Shown here: positions 9,180 to 17,565 of the stretch, piece after piece | Layout: each line of letters opens with the position of its first letter | Position numbering within the stretch: position 1 is the stretch's first letter | Translations under genes and position numbers: made by a program | The notes under the pieces: generated by a model | What the model was told of the DNA's origin: nothing | The model's input: only the letters and a program-made list of their open reading frames with translations | Database searches by the model: none | Origin: Lederbergia citrisecunda | GTDB lineage: Bacteria; Bacillota; Bacilli; Bacillales; Bacillaceae_C | Length of the DNA stretch: 64,000 nucleotides | NCBI RefSeq assembly: GCF_018343695.1 | Contig: NZ_JAGYPJ010000001.1 | Location: forward strand, 1,251,001 to 1,315,000 | Direction of reading: 5' to 3'

Positions 9180-10198
9180 TTTACCCCTCCTGAAATGAGA
9201 CCTACTTCTTTTACATCTACAATCGTTCCTGTTTCCCATGACTTTATAGCTGCTTCGATAATGAGTTGAGCTTTTAAAGCATCTTCACCGGAGCCATCTA
9301 CTCGGTCATATGTAACACCTGTAACAAGCTGGTCAACAAATGAATTAATGCGACTTTTAAACGTTTCTGAGAAAGCGCGCATTCCACCAAGATAACTGAA
9401 CTTTTCAGTCTCGATGCTAGTTCTTGGATAAAACGTTAAATGTTCGCAAGCGTCCTCTAATACAAAACGTCCTTTTGATCCTACGACTTCACATAATTCA
9501 AGGCCGTAGCTTGCACCTGCGTCATAACTTCCTACAAGGTTTCCAATTGCTCCATTTTCAAATTCCAAAATAATTTGGGCATTGGACCAAATTTCGCGCC
9601 CTTCCCCTTTCATCATAAAAGCGGCTACTCGTTTTACATCTCCGCAAAAATATCGAATAACATCAAATGAATGAGGGTGCAAGGCACGTAGGTGAAACCA
9701 TGGTGAGCTTTCTACCGGATTATTAATCCACATTCTCATATTAATCATATGAATTTGTCCTAATCTTCCACTTTCAAGCCATGATTTCGCTCTTTCTGCT
9801 GCAGGGGTAAAGCGGTGATTTAAATTAACTGCATAAGGAATTTTGTTGTTCTTGGCTAATTCCACCATTTGTTTTCCTTCGTCAATGTTATTTGAAATTG
9901 GTTTTTCCCCTAGAACAGGAATGCCTGCTTTTAATAATTCCATCGTTGGTGTGAAATGCTCACTTCCATTTTCTTCGCCCTTCGTACAAACACTGACAAG
10001 GTCCAATTGGATGTTACTTGCGAGCATGTCTTCCACACTGTAAAATGGCGTCCCGCCAAACTTTACTGAAGCTGCATCTGCTTTTTCCTTTACAATATCG
10101 CACACCGCAACAATTTCAGTTCCCGGGTTTTCTTTGTATACAGATGCATGTATGCTTCCAATGTTTCCAACTCCCACAATCCCTACTTTTAACGTCAT
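9176..10198 (-). CDS. Gfo/Idh/MocA-family NAD(P)-dependent oxidoreductase (paralogue 2)
   Basis: The 340-residue protein has the N-terminal GIVGVGNIGSIHASVY Rossmann motif, GEKPISNN with the catalytic Lys near residue 96, and HPHSFDVIRYFCGD in the C-terminal domain. I place the start at the ATG at 10196-10198 because GGAGG sits eight bases before it; the upstream TTG overlaps that site. It is clearly duplicated from, or with, the gene at 5839-6864. It lies in a tight run ASRT-like > oxidoreductase > isomerase > sulfatase-fold hydrolase, suggesting consecutive steps on one substrate: redox at a ring hydroxyl, then isomerisation or elimination. Confidence 0.88.
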   Translation of the reverse strand: MTLKVGIVGVGNIGSIHASVYKENPGTEIVAVCDIVKEKADAASVKFGGTPFYSVEDMLASNIQLDLVSVCTKGEENGSEHFTPTMELLKAGIPVLGEKPISNNIDEGKQMVELAKNNKIPYAVNLNHRFTPAAERAKSWLESGRLGQIHMINMRMWINNPVESSPWFHLRALHPHSFDVIRYFCGDVKRVAAFMMKGEGREIWSNAQIILEFENGAIGNLVGSYDAGASYGLELCEVVGSKGRFVLEDACEHLTFYPRTSIETEKFSYLGGMRAFSETFKSRINSFVDQLVTGVTYDRVDGSGEDALKAQLIIEAAIKSWETGTIVDVKEVGLISGGVK

Positions 10199-10225
10199 TT
10201 TTTCATCCTCCAATAAAATTATTAA

Positions 10226-10591
10226 TTAATGTGCGGGATAACCCATTGTTGTAAATAAAGCAAGGGCTTCTTGAGATGTATCTAATCTACTATGCTGTAC
10301 GATAATTGGTACATTGCTTTCGACTTTAATGGCATATGGAACTCCTCTCGGAATTTCATTTCCTTCACGGTCCTTAATTTTATCTAAACGAATATGATGT
10401 GTTCGATTAGATCCACATTCGGAAAAAAATTGATCCATTGGTTCACGATCTTCGAAGTATAAAGTAAGATGAATATCAGCTGGACCATCCGTCAAATTCA
10501 ATACACAAACAGCTTCATGACTTATTTGTTCTCCTGTACTTTTCGGTTGTAAAAAGCCATCAGGAATTATCCAAGTCTGTTTTCCAATCAA
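10226..10591 (-). CDS. Anabaena sensory rhodopsin transducer (ASRT)-like small-molecule-binding protein
   Basis: This 121-residue protein matches the ASRT family along its length: GKQTWIIPDGF at the N-terminus, ISHEAVCVLNLTD, LYFEDREPM, RTHHIRLD and SNVPIIVQHSRLDTSQ towards the C-terminus. Anabaena ASRT is a soluble beta-sandwich tetramer first found with a sensory rhodopsin. Its wider family occurs in bacteria without rhodopsins and has been proposed to bind carbohydrates or related ligands. It is the first gene of the oxidoreductase-isomerase-hydrolase operon, which fits that idea. Start is TTG with GGAGGAG six bases upstream. A cre-like site lies just upstream. Its role, as sensor, chaperone or enzyme, is unknown. 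Confidence 0.82.
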   Translation of the reverse strand: MIGKQTWIIPDGFLQPKSTGEQISHEAVCVLNLTDGPADIHLTLYFEDREPMDQFFSECGSNRTHHIRLDKIKDREGNEIPRGVPYAIKVESNVPIIVQHSRLDTSQEALALFTTMGYPAH

Positions 10592-10617
10592 ATTAATCTC
10601 CTCCGTTCGACAATATT

Positions 10618-10631
10618 TGTAAACGCTTTCG
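10618..10631. promoter_or_regulatory. Candidate CcpA (cre) site upstream of the sugar-oxidoreductase operon
   Basis: TGTAAACGCTTTCG fits the catabolite-response consensus TGWAARCGYTWNCW except at the last base. It lies about 27-40 bp before the first start codon of the ASRT-like gene. CcpA bound here would block transcription when preferred carbon sources are present, as expected for a catabolic operon. Assignment rests on the match alone. Confidence 0.5.
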
Positions 10632-10727
10632 TATGTAAGTTTATTTTATCTACACATAATAGAATCATCATTGTTCATCCTGCCAATTTTATGGTCGATT
10701 CGGCCATTTCGTTTTAACCCTATAGTA

Positions 10728-11612
10728 CTAAAGCTCTAAACTTTGTAGCTTATACTCTGTTGGTGTTAAACCTGTAGTCGATTTAAAATTCCTACAGAAA
10801 TAATGGATACTAGTATATCCGAGTTTAATAGAAACCTCTTCGACGGTTTTTGATTCTAACAATAAATGTTTAGCTTTCCTGATTCTTTCATTTATTAAAT
10901 ATTGCTTAGGTGTGTAACCTGTTGATTCTTTAAAGATGGAAGAAAAATAGGTTGGATGGTACCCGCATATATCAGCTAATTCATGTATTGTCCAATTATT
11001 TTCAGGCTGTTTTCGGATCACTTCCAAAGCCGGTGCTATTTTTCTTCTTTCCCCTAAAGACGGATTCCCATTTATCTCATTTCTAATAATCAATGTTATT
11101 AATTGAGTAAGAAGTCCCCGAAGAATAAAAGTGTAACCTTGTTCCTCATATCGGTATTCTTTAACAATATTGGCAAACATGCTATCTATATTCGGGATAA
11201 TAAAGTGATGTGGAAAAATAACTTCCCACTGCTCATCTAATTTGACTTTGTATGTTGTTATTTTATTTGTTAATTGACAATCCCTTATTCCATAAAGCGG
11301 ATGAATTGGATTAGTAGATTCGGAATTCCAATCAAAATGGATACTCATGAAAGTAAATGGGTTACTGTTTGAAGAAACTAGCTTATGCGAACTATCAGTT
11401 CCGTAAAATACACATTCTCCGGCATTTAATGAATAAGTTTTTTCACCAAGTGTTAATGTTGCTTTCCCTGACTCCACGAAAATTAATTGGCAATCAGATA
11501 TAGTACGTGGTCCCCAACTTTGTCCTTCTTTGGCAGACATTTTATTCGCAAAATTAACGGTTGGTTTAAGGGTTGTAAGGAACCCAACATTGACTTCCTC
11601 ATTCGTTTCCAT
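10728..11612 (-). CDS. AraC-family transcriptional regulator
   Basis: The 294-residue protein has a cupin-type N-terminal sensor (LIFVESGKATLTLGEKTYSL, then GECVFYGTDSSHKL) and two C-terminal helix-turn-helix motifs (TIHELADICGYHPTYFSSIFKEST and VEEVSIKLGYTSIHYFCRNFKS). AGGAGCTGAAC precedes the ATG. It is divergent from the PhyH dioxygenase gene, with 153 bp between, and lies just upstream of the ASRT-like operon on the same strand. It is the best-placed candidate activator for the whole sugar locus. The effector is unknown. Confidence 0.88.
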   Translation of the reverse strand: METNEEVNVGFLTTLKPTVNFANKMSAKEGQSWGPRTISDCQLIFVESGKATLTLGEKTYSLNAGECVFYGTDSSHKLVSSNSNPFTFMSIHFDWNSESTNPIHPLYGIRDCQLTNKITTYKVKLDEQWEVIFPHHFIIPNIDSMFANIVKEYRYEEQGYTFILRGLLTQLITLIIRNEINGNPSLGERRKIAPALEVIRKQPENNWTIHELADICGYHPTYFSSIFKESTGYTPKQYLINERIRKAKHLLLESKTVEEVSIKLGYTSIHYFCRNFKSTTGLTPTEYKLQSLEL

Positions 11613-11765
11613 GTTCAGCTCCTAAATTATGGAATTATGATGTTCTTTCAAAAAATCATCTGTGAAAAGTGCAAAGATTTTATTGAATATTCTAACGACA
11701 TGATGTGTTTCGGTTGATATCATCAACTTAACGAACTGCATAATCTATATGCGAAAGGATGAGAA

Positions 11766-12599
11766 ATGTTGTTAAGTGCTCAACAATTAAAAGAATTCGA
11801 AGAGTATGGATTTGTCAAAGGTGATGTCATCTTAAATGATGAAGAAGTTGAAATCCTTCGTGAGCAACTCGATTTAGTAATGGAAGGCAAATCTGTAAAA
11901 AAACCTGTATTAAACCGCGATATGAATGATAATTCCGAATTTGCGATGAAAATGGCGAAAAAAGATACAGTCGTCCAAATCGTAAATATGTGGATGGCGA
12001 GTGAAGCATATCTAAACCACGCTGCTAATGAAACACTATGTGAAGAAGTTGCCCAGCTGTGCAAAACAGAAGTCTTGCGAATCTGGCACGATCAAGTTCA
12101 ATACAAACCTCCTGTGATTGGTGGACCTGGTGACTGGCATCAAGATCACCCTGCATGGCCAATTATTCAACCGGCAGATCTTGTAAGCGCCTGGGTTGCA
12201 CTAGATGATGCGACAATTGAAAATGGCTGTATGTGGATGGTTCCTGGTAGTCATAAATGGGGGGATCATCAACAATATTTACAAAATACTGCTGACTATA
12301 AGCCACACCATACGAAACCTGAATTATTGCCGGAAGGTGTTAACATTAAACCTGTTCCGTTTGAAATCAAAAAAGGTCAAGTCGGGTACCACCATTGTCT
12401 AACTTGGCATGGAAGCGGGCCAAATATATCTCAAAGAAAAAGACGAGCTATTGCAGTCCACTATATGCCTGGCCATGTTCGTTATGAACCAACTGGTTCT
12501 CATCCCATGGAGCCGTTTGTATCAGTACAGCCTGGTGAAATTTTAGTTGGAGATGATTTTCCTGTTGTTTATAGAAAAAAGCCTGCGGTTCAGCTGTAA
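11766..12599 (+). CDS. Phytanoyl-CoA dioxygenase (PhyH)-family Fe(II)/2-oxoglutarate oxygenase
   Basis: The 277-residue protein has the iron-binding triad of the family: WHQDH at residues 124-128 (HxD, H125 and D127) and the distal His in CLTWHGSGPN, with RRAIAVHYMP providing the 2-oxoglutarate-binding Arg. GCMWMVPGSHKWG is the typical PhyH core. Such enzymes hydroxylate small molecules using O2 and 2-oxoglutarate. AAAGGATGAGAA precedes the ATG. It is the only plus-strand gene of the sugar locus and is divergent from an AraC regulator, so it probably shares the inducer. It may tailor the substrate (demethylation or dealkylation by hydroxylation), but this is inference. Confidence 0.85.
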   Translation: MLLSAQQLKEFEEYGFVKGDVILNDEEVEILREQLDLVMEGKSVKKPVLNRDMNDNSEFAMKMAKKDTVVQIVNMWMASEAYLNHAANETLCEEVAQLCKTEVLRIWHDQVQYKPPVIGGPGDWHQDHPAWPIIQPADLVSAWVALDDATIENGCMWMVPGSHKWGDHQQYLQNTADYKPHHTKPELLPEGVNIKPVPFEIKKGQVGYHHCLTWHGSGPNISQRKRRAIAVHYMPGHVRYEPTGSHPMEPFVSVQPGEILVGDDFPVVYRKKPAVQL

Positions 12600-12605
12600 T
12601 CTAGT

Positions 12606-12632
12606 AAAGGGATGTCTGTATGACGTCCCTTT
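12606..12632. terminator. Bidirectional terminator between convergent genes
   Basis: AAAGGGATGTC and GACGTCCCTTT pair over 11 bp (one G-U) around a 5-base loop. A and T runs flank both sides. It separates the PhyH dioxygenase gene from the convergent isomerase gene and overlaps the latter's stop codon. Confidence 0.85.
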
Positions 12633-13467
12633 ATTTATATTGAAAAGATGCCATTTCATCAAAACGAACGACCCGATCACGGATATCGCAAAAATTATCG
12701 ATATTTACATACTCCATAATAAAAGGGACATCCTCTGTATATTTATGATACAAATGTAAAAATAATGGCCAATTAATATCACCATCACCTATGGCTCGAC
12801 CATATGTATCATTTACTTTTCGATCTTTTCCGTGAAAATAGGCGATATGAGGAGATAAGTAAGCAAACATATCTTCCTCAGAATTATTTGCAATTAAATT
12901 GGCTGGATCCAACAATACTTTTACTCGATTTGAGCCTACTTGATCAATAAAATCGACCATCCGCTTTGCACTTGGGATGATATCTAATACACAAGGTTCA
13001 ATTGCAATTGAAACATTATATTTTTCTGCTTTTTTTGATAGACGTTTTACATTTTCTACTATTCTTTGAAAATCTGATTCATACGTATCGGCATTCACAC
13101 CCCTTTTCCCAGGGATAAACCCACATTCAGTCGATACGTACGGGACATGATTGATACTTGCGATTTCGATTAAACGTTCAAAATACGCAAGATTTTCCTC
13201 CGCCTCTTTTTCATCTCTTTCCAATAGATTCGTAAAAACTCCGATGGAACTTACTTCCACCCCTTTATTACGATAGGTCTCTACAATTTGAATACTCTCT
13301 TCATCTGTTAAGCTTTTCATATCTGACCGTCCGTTATACACCCAATAATTCGAATCTGTTTGTGAGAAGCAAAGCTCGGTCCATTTGAATCCTTTTTCAG
13401 ATAAAAGCATAGCAGTTTCTTGATTACTTAACTGAGGAAAGCTTCTTGAAACAACACCGACATCCAT
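12631..13467 (-). CDS. TIM-barrel sugar phosphate isomerase/epimerase (second copy, divergent)
   Basis: The 278-residue protein follows the AP-endonuclease-2/xylose-isomerase-like barrel: LLSEKGFKWTELCF, SSIGVFTNLLE, VSIAIEPCV, VKVLLDPANLI (metal ligand strand), IAYFHGKDRK and a C-terminal VPFIMEYVN. It shares the fold with the protein at 8355-9179 but little sequence, so it should have a different substrate or act at another step. AAGGAAGTAGG precedes the ATG. It lies downstream of the Opp-type transporter genes and two small membrane proteins on the same strand, separated from them by only about 20 bp. Reaction unknown. Confidence 0.87.
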   Translation of the reverse strand: MDVGVVSRSFPQLSNQETAMLLSEKGFKWTELCFSQTDSNYWVYNGRSDMKSLTDEESIQIVETYRNKGVEVSSIGVFTNLLERDEKEAEENLAYFERLIEIASINHVPYVSTECGFIPGKRGVNADTYESDFQRIVENVKRLSKKAEKYNVSIAIEPCVLDIIPSAKRMVDFIDQVGSNRVKVLLDPANLIANNSEEDMFAYLSPHIAYFHGKDRKVNDTYGRAIGDGDINWPLFLHLYHKYTEDVPFIMEYVNIDNFCDIRDRVVRFDEMASFQYK

Positions 13468-13487
13468 AATTAAACCTACTTCCTTTA

Positions 13488-13949
13488 TTAAATTTTTGCG
13501 GAAACATTATGATTCTTTCTCTTTGCTTTAATAAAAAGTGACCAGGAAATAAAAATACATCCAAGCAAAAATTCGCTGACTAATAGAAAAATATTCGACA
13601 ATATCCCTTTGTCCAAAATGATCATAATACTTTCACAAAAAAACAGTAGAAATGACTGTAATCCCGTTATCAGTAAAAACAGGGAAAGAAAACGACCAGT
13701 TTGTTTTCCCTTGTTATAGTAATGGAACACGATAAAAACAAATATGAGCCAAAGAATACCGAGTATTAAAAAGCTGAATTGATCGGCTGCTGGTACTTTC
13801 CATTTGTCAATTGAGTTGAAAAGTAATATGGTCAAGAATGTATCCTTCAAAACAAACCAAAGTACTAATCCAATTCCGGTAGAGATAATGCCCATTAACA
13901 ATACGACCAGATTTGACATCCATTCTTTTCCAGTATTCTTATCATTCAT
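13488..13949 (-). CDS. Small four-helix membrane protein at the transporter operon
   Basis: I do not recognise this 153-residue protein. It has about four hydrophobic helices (near residues 12-34, 58-80, 88-110 and 118-142) and a short basic C-terminus ending KAKRKNHN. I chose the ATG at 13947-13949 because it overlaps the end of the preceding small membrane gene (ATGAATGATAA) and GGAGGG lies upstream; longer forms read through the neighbour. The overlaps tie it to the Opp-type ABC operon, so it may be an accessory membrane component, but nothing in it shows a function. Confidence 0.6.
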   Translation of the reverse strand: MNDKNTGKEWMSNLVVLLMGIISTGIGLVLWFVLKDTFLTILLFNSIDKWKVPAADQFSFLILGILWLIFVFIVFHYYNKGKQTGRFLSLFLLITGLQSFLLFFCESIMIILDKGILSNIFLLVSEFLLGCIFISWSLFIKAKRKNHNVSAKI

Positions 13950-14328
13950 GAACCTTATTCTCCCTCCAGCAATGACGCGTTTTTTCCAAATCAGAGAGAA
14001 TTGAGGAACGGGTTTCTTCACTATCTACTAAACTAGTTTTTTGTATATAAGTAACGATTTTATTAAGTTTTTTCATATAATCCCTAATCGCATCACTTTG
14101 TAATTTATTTGCTTTTTCCATTTGACCTTTATGTTCGAACTTCATCCGTTTATCTTTATATTTTCTTGACCAAAGTTCAGGAACCTCTCCTTTTGTAAGT
14201 TCATCAAGAACCATATGCTTTTCACCTATATATTTTCTCGTAAAGATATTCATGAACCATATCGAAGCAACCATAATTGAAAAGATGGCTATTATGAAAA
14301 CGATGAAAAGTAAGAGTATAGGGTTCAT
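13942..14328 (-). CDS. Small membrane-anchored protein coupled to the ABC transporter genes
   Basis: This 128-residue protein of unknown function has one N-terminal transmembrane helix (residues 4-26) followed by a strongly charged, helical domain rich in Lys and Glu (KYKDKRMKFEHKGQMEKANK). The ATG at 14326-14328 overlaps the TGA of the ATP-binding protein gene (ATGA), and its own end overlaps the next small membrane gene, so the three are translationally coupled. A single-pass protein placed after the ATPase of a peptide-class importer is not standard. No family could be assigned. Confidence 0.62.
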   Translation of the reverse strand: MNPILLLFIVFIIAIFSIMVASIWFMNIFTRKYIGEKHMVLDELTKGEVPELWSRKYKDKRMKFEHKGQMEKANKLQSDAIRDYMKKLNKIVTYIQKTSLVDSEETRSSILSDLEKTRHCWRENKVHE

Positions 14329-15338
14329 ATTGCGACAGATCCTTTTAAATCTAATTCCCCTGCGAAATGACAAGCGACTTGGTGACCTGGACTTACTTCT
14401 TTGAAGGAAGGTGCTTGCAATTTACAAATTTCTTGAGCGTAAGGGCATCTTGGATGAAAATAACATCCTGATGGCGGATTAGCTGGATTTGCCACTTCTC
14501 CTTTTAGGATGATTCTTTCTTTTTTTAATCTTGGGTTTGGAATGGGTTTTGCAGATAATAATGCCTCTGTGTATGGATGTTTTGGATTTGTAAACAATTC
14601 TTCTGTCGTTGCTGTTTCGACCATTTTTCCAACATACATGACACCAACCCTGTCTGAAATATGCTGAATCACACCTAAATCATGTGAAATAAATAAATAA
14701 CTTAAATTTAAAGATTTCTGAAGGTCTTCTAATAAATTAATAATTTGTGCCTGTATAGATACGTCCAAAGCGGAAACAGCTTCATCGCAAACAAGAAATT
14801 TCGGATTTGTAGCTAATGCACGGGCGATTCCAATTCTTTGCCTTTGTCCTCCACTAAAGGCATGGGGATATCGCTCTAAATGTCGGCTGTTTAATCCGAC
14901 AATTTCCATTAAGTGCTTAACTCTTTCCCTTAATTCCTCACCTTTTGCCAACTTATTACAAATAATTGGCTCGCCAATAATATTTAAAACCGTCATACGC
15001 GGATTTAATGAAGAGTAAGGATCTTGAAATATTAGCTGCATATCTCTTCTAATATCTCGTAACTGCCTATAGTCTAAGTCCATTACATTAACCGTTTCAT
15101 TATGCCGGTTTTTAAATTTCACTGAACCTTCTGTTGGTTCAATTGCTCTCAATAAGCTTTTTCCTAAAGTAGATTTACCGCATCCAGATTCACCTACTAG
15201 ACCAAATGTTTCACCTTCTTTCACATAAAATGAAACATCATCTACTGCCTTTATTTGCCCTACTGTTCTTTTAAAAAATCCTTTTTTAATAGGAAAATAT
15301 TTTTTCATCGAATGTACTTCAAGAATATTATCATCCAT
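14325..15338 (-). CDS. Opp/Dpp-class ABC transporter ATP-binding protein (OppF-like)
   Basis: The 337-residue ATPase has Walker [10 protein letters not shown], signature [14 protein letters not shown], Walker [13 protein letters not shown], and the C-terminal oligopeptide-transporter extension with the cysteine block [14 protein letters not shown]. It forms a heterodimer with the OppD-like protein encoded just upstream and drives the two permeases that follow the solute-binding protein. Peptide-class importers in Firmicutes carry peptides, nickel or oligosaccharides; the surrounding sugar enzymes favour an oligosaccharide or glycoconjugate here, which is inference. Confidence 0.93.
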   Translation of the reverse strand: MDDNILEVHSMKKYFPIKKGFFKRTVGQIKAVDDVSFYVKEGETFGLVGESGCGKSTLGKSLLRAIEPTEGSVKFKNRHNETVNVMDLDYRQLRDIRRDMQLIFQDPYSSLNPRMTVLNIIGEPIICNKLAKGEELRERVKHLMEIVGLNSRHLERYPHAFSGGQRQRIGIARALATNPKFLVCDEAVSALDVSIQAQIINLLEDLQKSLNLSYLFISHDLGVIQHISDRVGVMYVGKMVETATTEELFTNPKHPYTEALLSAKPIPNPRLKKERIILKGEVANPANPPSGCYFHPRCPYAQEICKLQAPSFKEVSPGHQVACHFAGELDLKGSVAI

Positions 15339-15357
15339 TACCGAAGATGCCCCCTTG

Positions 15358-16401
15358 TTATTGTTCTTTTGCTAATACACATCTAACAAAATGATTTTCT
15401 TTTACTTTTACGAGCGGGATATCATCAACATTACAAACTCCATCTTTTGCAAACTTACATCTGGAATAAAATCCACACCCTTTTGGAAGATTCATAGGAA
15501 TAGGCACTGTCCCTTCAATGGACTCAAGCCTTTGATTCTTTAAAGATATTGTTGGGATTGATCGTAATAGTCCTTGGGTGTATGGATGCACTGCACCAAA
15601 GAATAAAGTATCAACGTCCGTATATTCTACGACTTTACCTAAATACATGACGGCAACATCGTCAGACATTTCTGCGATGACTCCCAAATCATGTGTAATA
15701 AAAATGACTGCGGATCCCGATTTTTCTTTAAGATTATTAATTAAATCTAACACTTGAGCTTGAACTGTGACATCCAATGCAGTCGTCGGTTCGTCCGCAA
15801 TCAGAATGGAAGGATTACAGCACAGTGCCATCGCGATCATTGCTCTTTGTCTCATTCCTCCCGAGAGTTCGTGAGGATATTGATCAATTCTTTGCTCTGG
15901 ATTAGACATTCCTACACTTCTCAATGTCTCAATCGCAATGTTTCTAGCTTCCTTTTCATCTTTTGTCACATGTAGCATAATTCCTTCAATAAGTTGATTT
16001 CCTATTGTATGTATGGGAGAAAAGGCTTTCATAGGTTCTTGAAAAATCATTGATATTTCTCCACCTCTGATGTCTCTTACTTCATCTCCTTTAGGAGAAA
16101 GCTTTCCAATATCAACAATGGTGTTATCTCTACGACGAAACTTTATTTCCCCTTCTACTTGTCCAGGTGATTCTACTATTTGCATAATTGCCTTTGCAGT
16201 AACGCTCTTTCCGCTCCCACTTTCTCCAACAATTCCTAATGTTTTCTTTTTCTTAATCCTAATATCTACACCATTTACAGCTTCTAATAGCCCTTCATCA
16301 AGCTTAAAATGCACCTTTAAATTATTTGTTTCTAGAATGATTTCATCACTATCTTCTATTTTGGAATAAATATTTTGCTCCTTCGCTTCAATTGTCTCCA
16401 C
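15358..16401 (-). CDS. Opp/Dpp-class ABC transporter ATP-binding protein (OppD-like)
   Basis: The roughly 347-residue ATPase has Walker A GESGSGKSV, signature ELSGGMRQRAMIAMAL, Walker B ILIADEPTTALD and the C-terminal CGFYSRCKFAKDGVC block. The start needs comment: GGAGG abuts the first ATG (16408-16410) with no spacer, whereas a GTG three codons later (16399-16401) lies nine bases from it. I therefore prefer the GTG. It is paired with the OppF-like ATPase 19 bp downstream and follows the permease gene by a few bases. Confidence 0.93.
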   Translation of the reverse strand: METIEAKEQNIYSKIEDSDEIILETNNLKVHFKLDEGLLEAVNGVDIRIKKKKTLGIVGESGSGKSVTAKAIMQIVESPGQVEGEIKFRRRDNTIVDIGKLSPKGDEVRDIRGGEISMIFQEPMKAFSPIHTIGNQLIEGIMLHVTKDEKEARNIAIETLRSVGMSNPEQRIDQYPHELSGGMRQRAMIAMALCCNPSILIADEPTTALDVTVQAQVLDLINNLKEKSGSAVIFITHDLGVIAEMSDDVAVMYLGKVVEYTDVDTLFFGAVHPYTQGLLRSIPTISLKNQRLESIEGTVPIPMNLPKGCGFYSRCKFAKDGVCNVDDIPLVKVKENHFVRCVLAKEQ

Positions 16402-16416
16402 TTTCGCCATCCTCCT

Positions 16417-17565
16417 TTATTTATAAGGATCCGCTGCATCTCGCAAGCCATCACCAAGGAAATTAAATACGAGAACTGCTACTATAATAAATGCCGCTGG
16501 CCAAAGCAACCATGGATGATGAGCTAGATTTTCTAATTTTTGTGATTCTCCTAGTAAAACTCCCCAACTTACAACTGGTGGCTGCAGCCCTAATCCTAGG
16601 AAACTTAAAGATGTTTCACCTAGAATCGTTGCCGGAATTGATATAGTGACACTTATGATGATGTAACTTGCAAAAGAAGGTATTAAATGTTTTGTAATTA
16701 TTCTCATATTGCTCGCTCCAGCAAGTCTTGCCGCCATTGTAAAATCTTCTTCACGAAGAGATAAAATTTTTCCTCTTACTACACGAGCTAAACCGGTCCA
16801 ACCGATTATCGAAAATATCATGACCATACCTAGGTATATTTTACTAGGTGACCAGTCTGATGGAAGAGCAGCAGCAAGTGCCATCCATAAAGGAATAGTA
16901 GGAATACATAATAATAAATCGATTATACGTTGAATTACAGTATCCGTGACTCCTCCAAAATAACCTGAGATTCCACCTAAAATGATTCCTAGAATAACTG
17001 TCAGAATGATACCGAGAAACGCAAAAGATAAAGATATTCTGGAACCGTACAGTGTCCTAGTAAACAAATCCCTTCCTAATGAATCAGTTCCCATTATAAA
17101 AAAAGGAGCATCAGGATCTTTTAATCCAACAATGTGAGTTTTTGTTTTAAATAATCCCCAAAATTTATATTCCTTTCCCTTTACAAAAAAATGAATGGAA
17201 TGTGTTTTACTCGCATCCTCTGCAAATGTTCTACGGAATGTTTTCTCATCCATTTCTTGCTTCAAATCATATACAAAAGGTCTGAGGCTAAAACCTTTAT
17301 CAGGGTGAATGAAATGCAATTTTTGAGGTGGCGCATATTTATAATCAGAAAAGCGTTCTAGCGGCAAATGCGGACTTAAGAATTCAGAAAATGCCGCGAT
17401 AATGATGAGTATCGTTAGGATGGGAGCAGATATAATCGCTAGTTTATGTTTCTTAAATTTCCACCACATTAACTTCCATTGGGAGGCAACTTCGTAATCT
17501 TCGTCTATTTTTTTATTGTTTACTGTTATGTTAGGTGTTGTCTTTTTATTAAAAACTAGCTTCAT
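16417..17565 (-). CDS. Opp/Dpp-class ABC transporter permease (OppC-like)
   Basis: The 382-residue permease has an N-terminal helix (residues 40-62), then a long extracytoplasmic loop of about 110 residues, then the conserved GTDSLGRDLFTRTLYGSRISL motif and five more helices. EAA-loop sequence AARLAGASNMRIITKHL contacts the ATPases. The extended loop (residues 65-165) is longer than in classic OppC and is typical of permeases paired with very large binding proteins. The preceding permease gene overlaps its start by 4 bp. Confidence 0.92.
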   Translation of the reverse strand: MKLVFNKKTTPNITVNNKKIDEDYEVASQWKLMWWKFKKHKLAIISAPILTILIIIAAFSEFLSPHLPLERFSDYKYAPPQKLHFIHPDKGFSLRPFVYDLKQEMDEKTFRRTFAEDASKTHSIHFFVKGKEYKFWGLFKTKTHIVGLKDPDAPFFIMGTDSLGRDLFTRTLYGSRISLSFAFLGIILTVILGIILGGISGYFGGVTDTVIQRIIDLLLCIPTIPLWMALAAALPSDWSPSKIYLGMVMIFSIIGWTGLARVVRGKILSLREEDFTMAARLAGASNMRIITKHLIPSFASYIIISVTISIPATILGETSLSFLGLGLQPPVVSWGVLLGESQKLENLAHHPWLLWPAAFIIVAVLVFNFLGDGLRDAADPYK

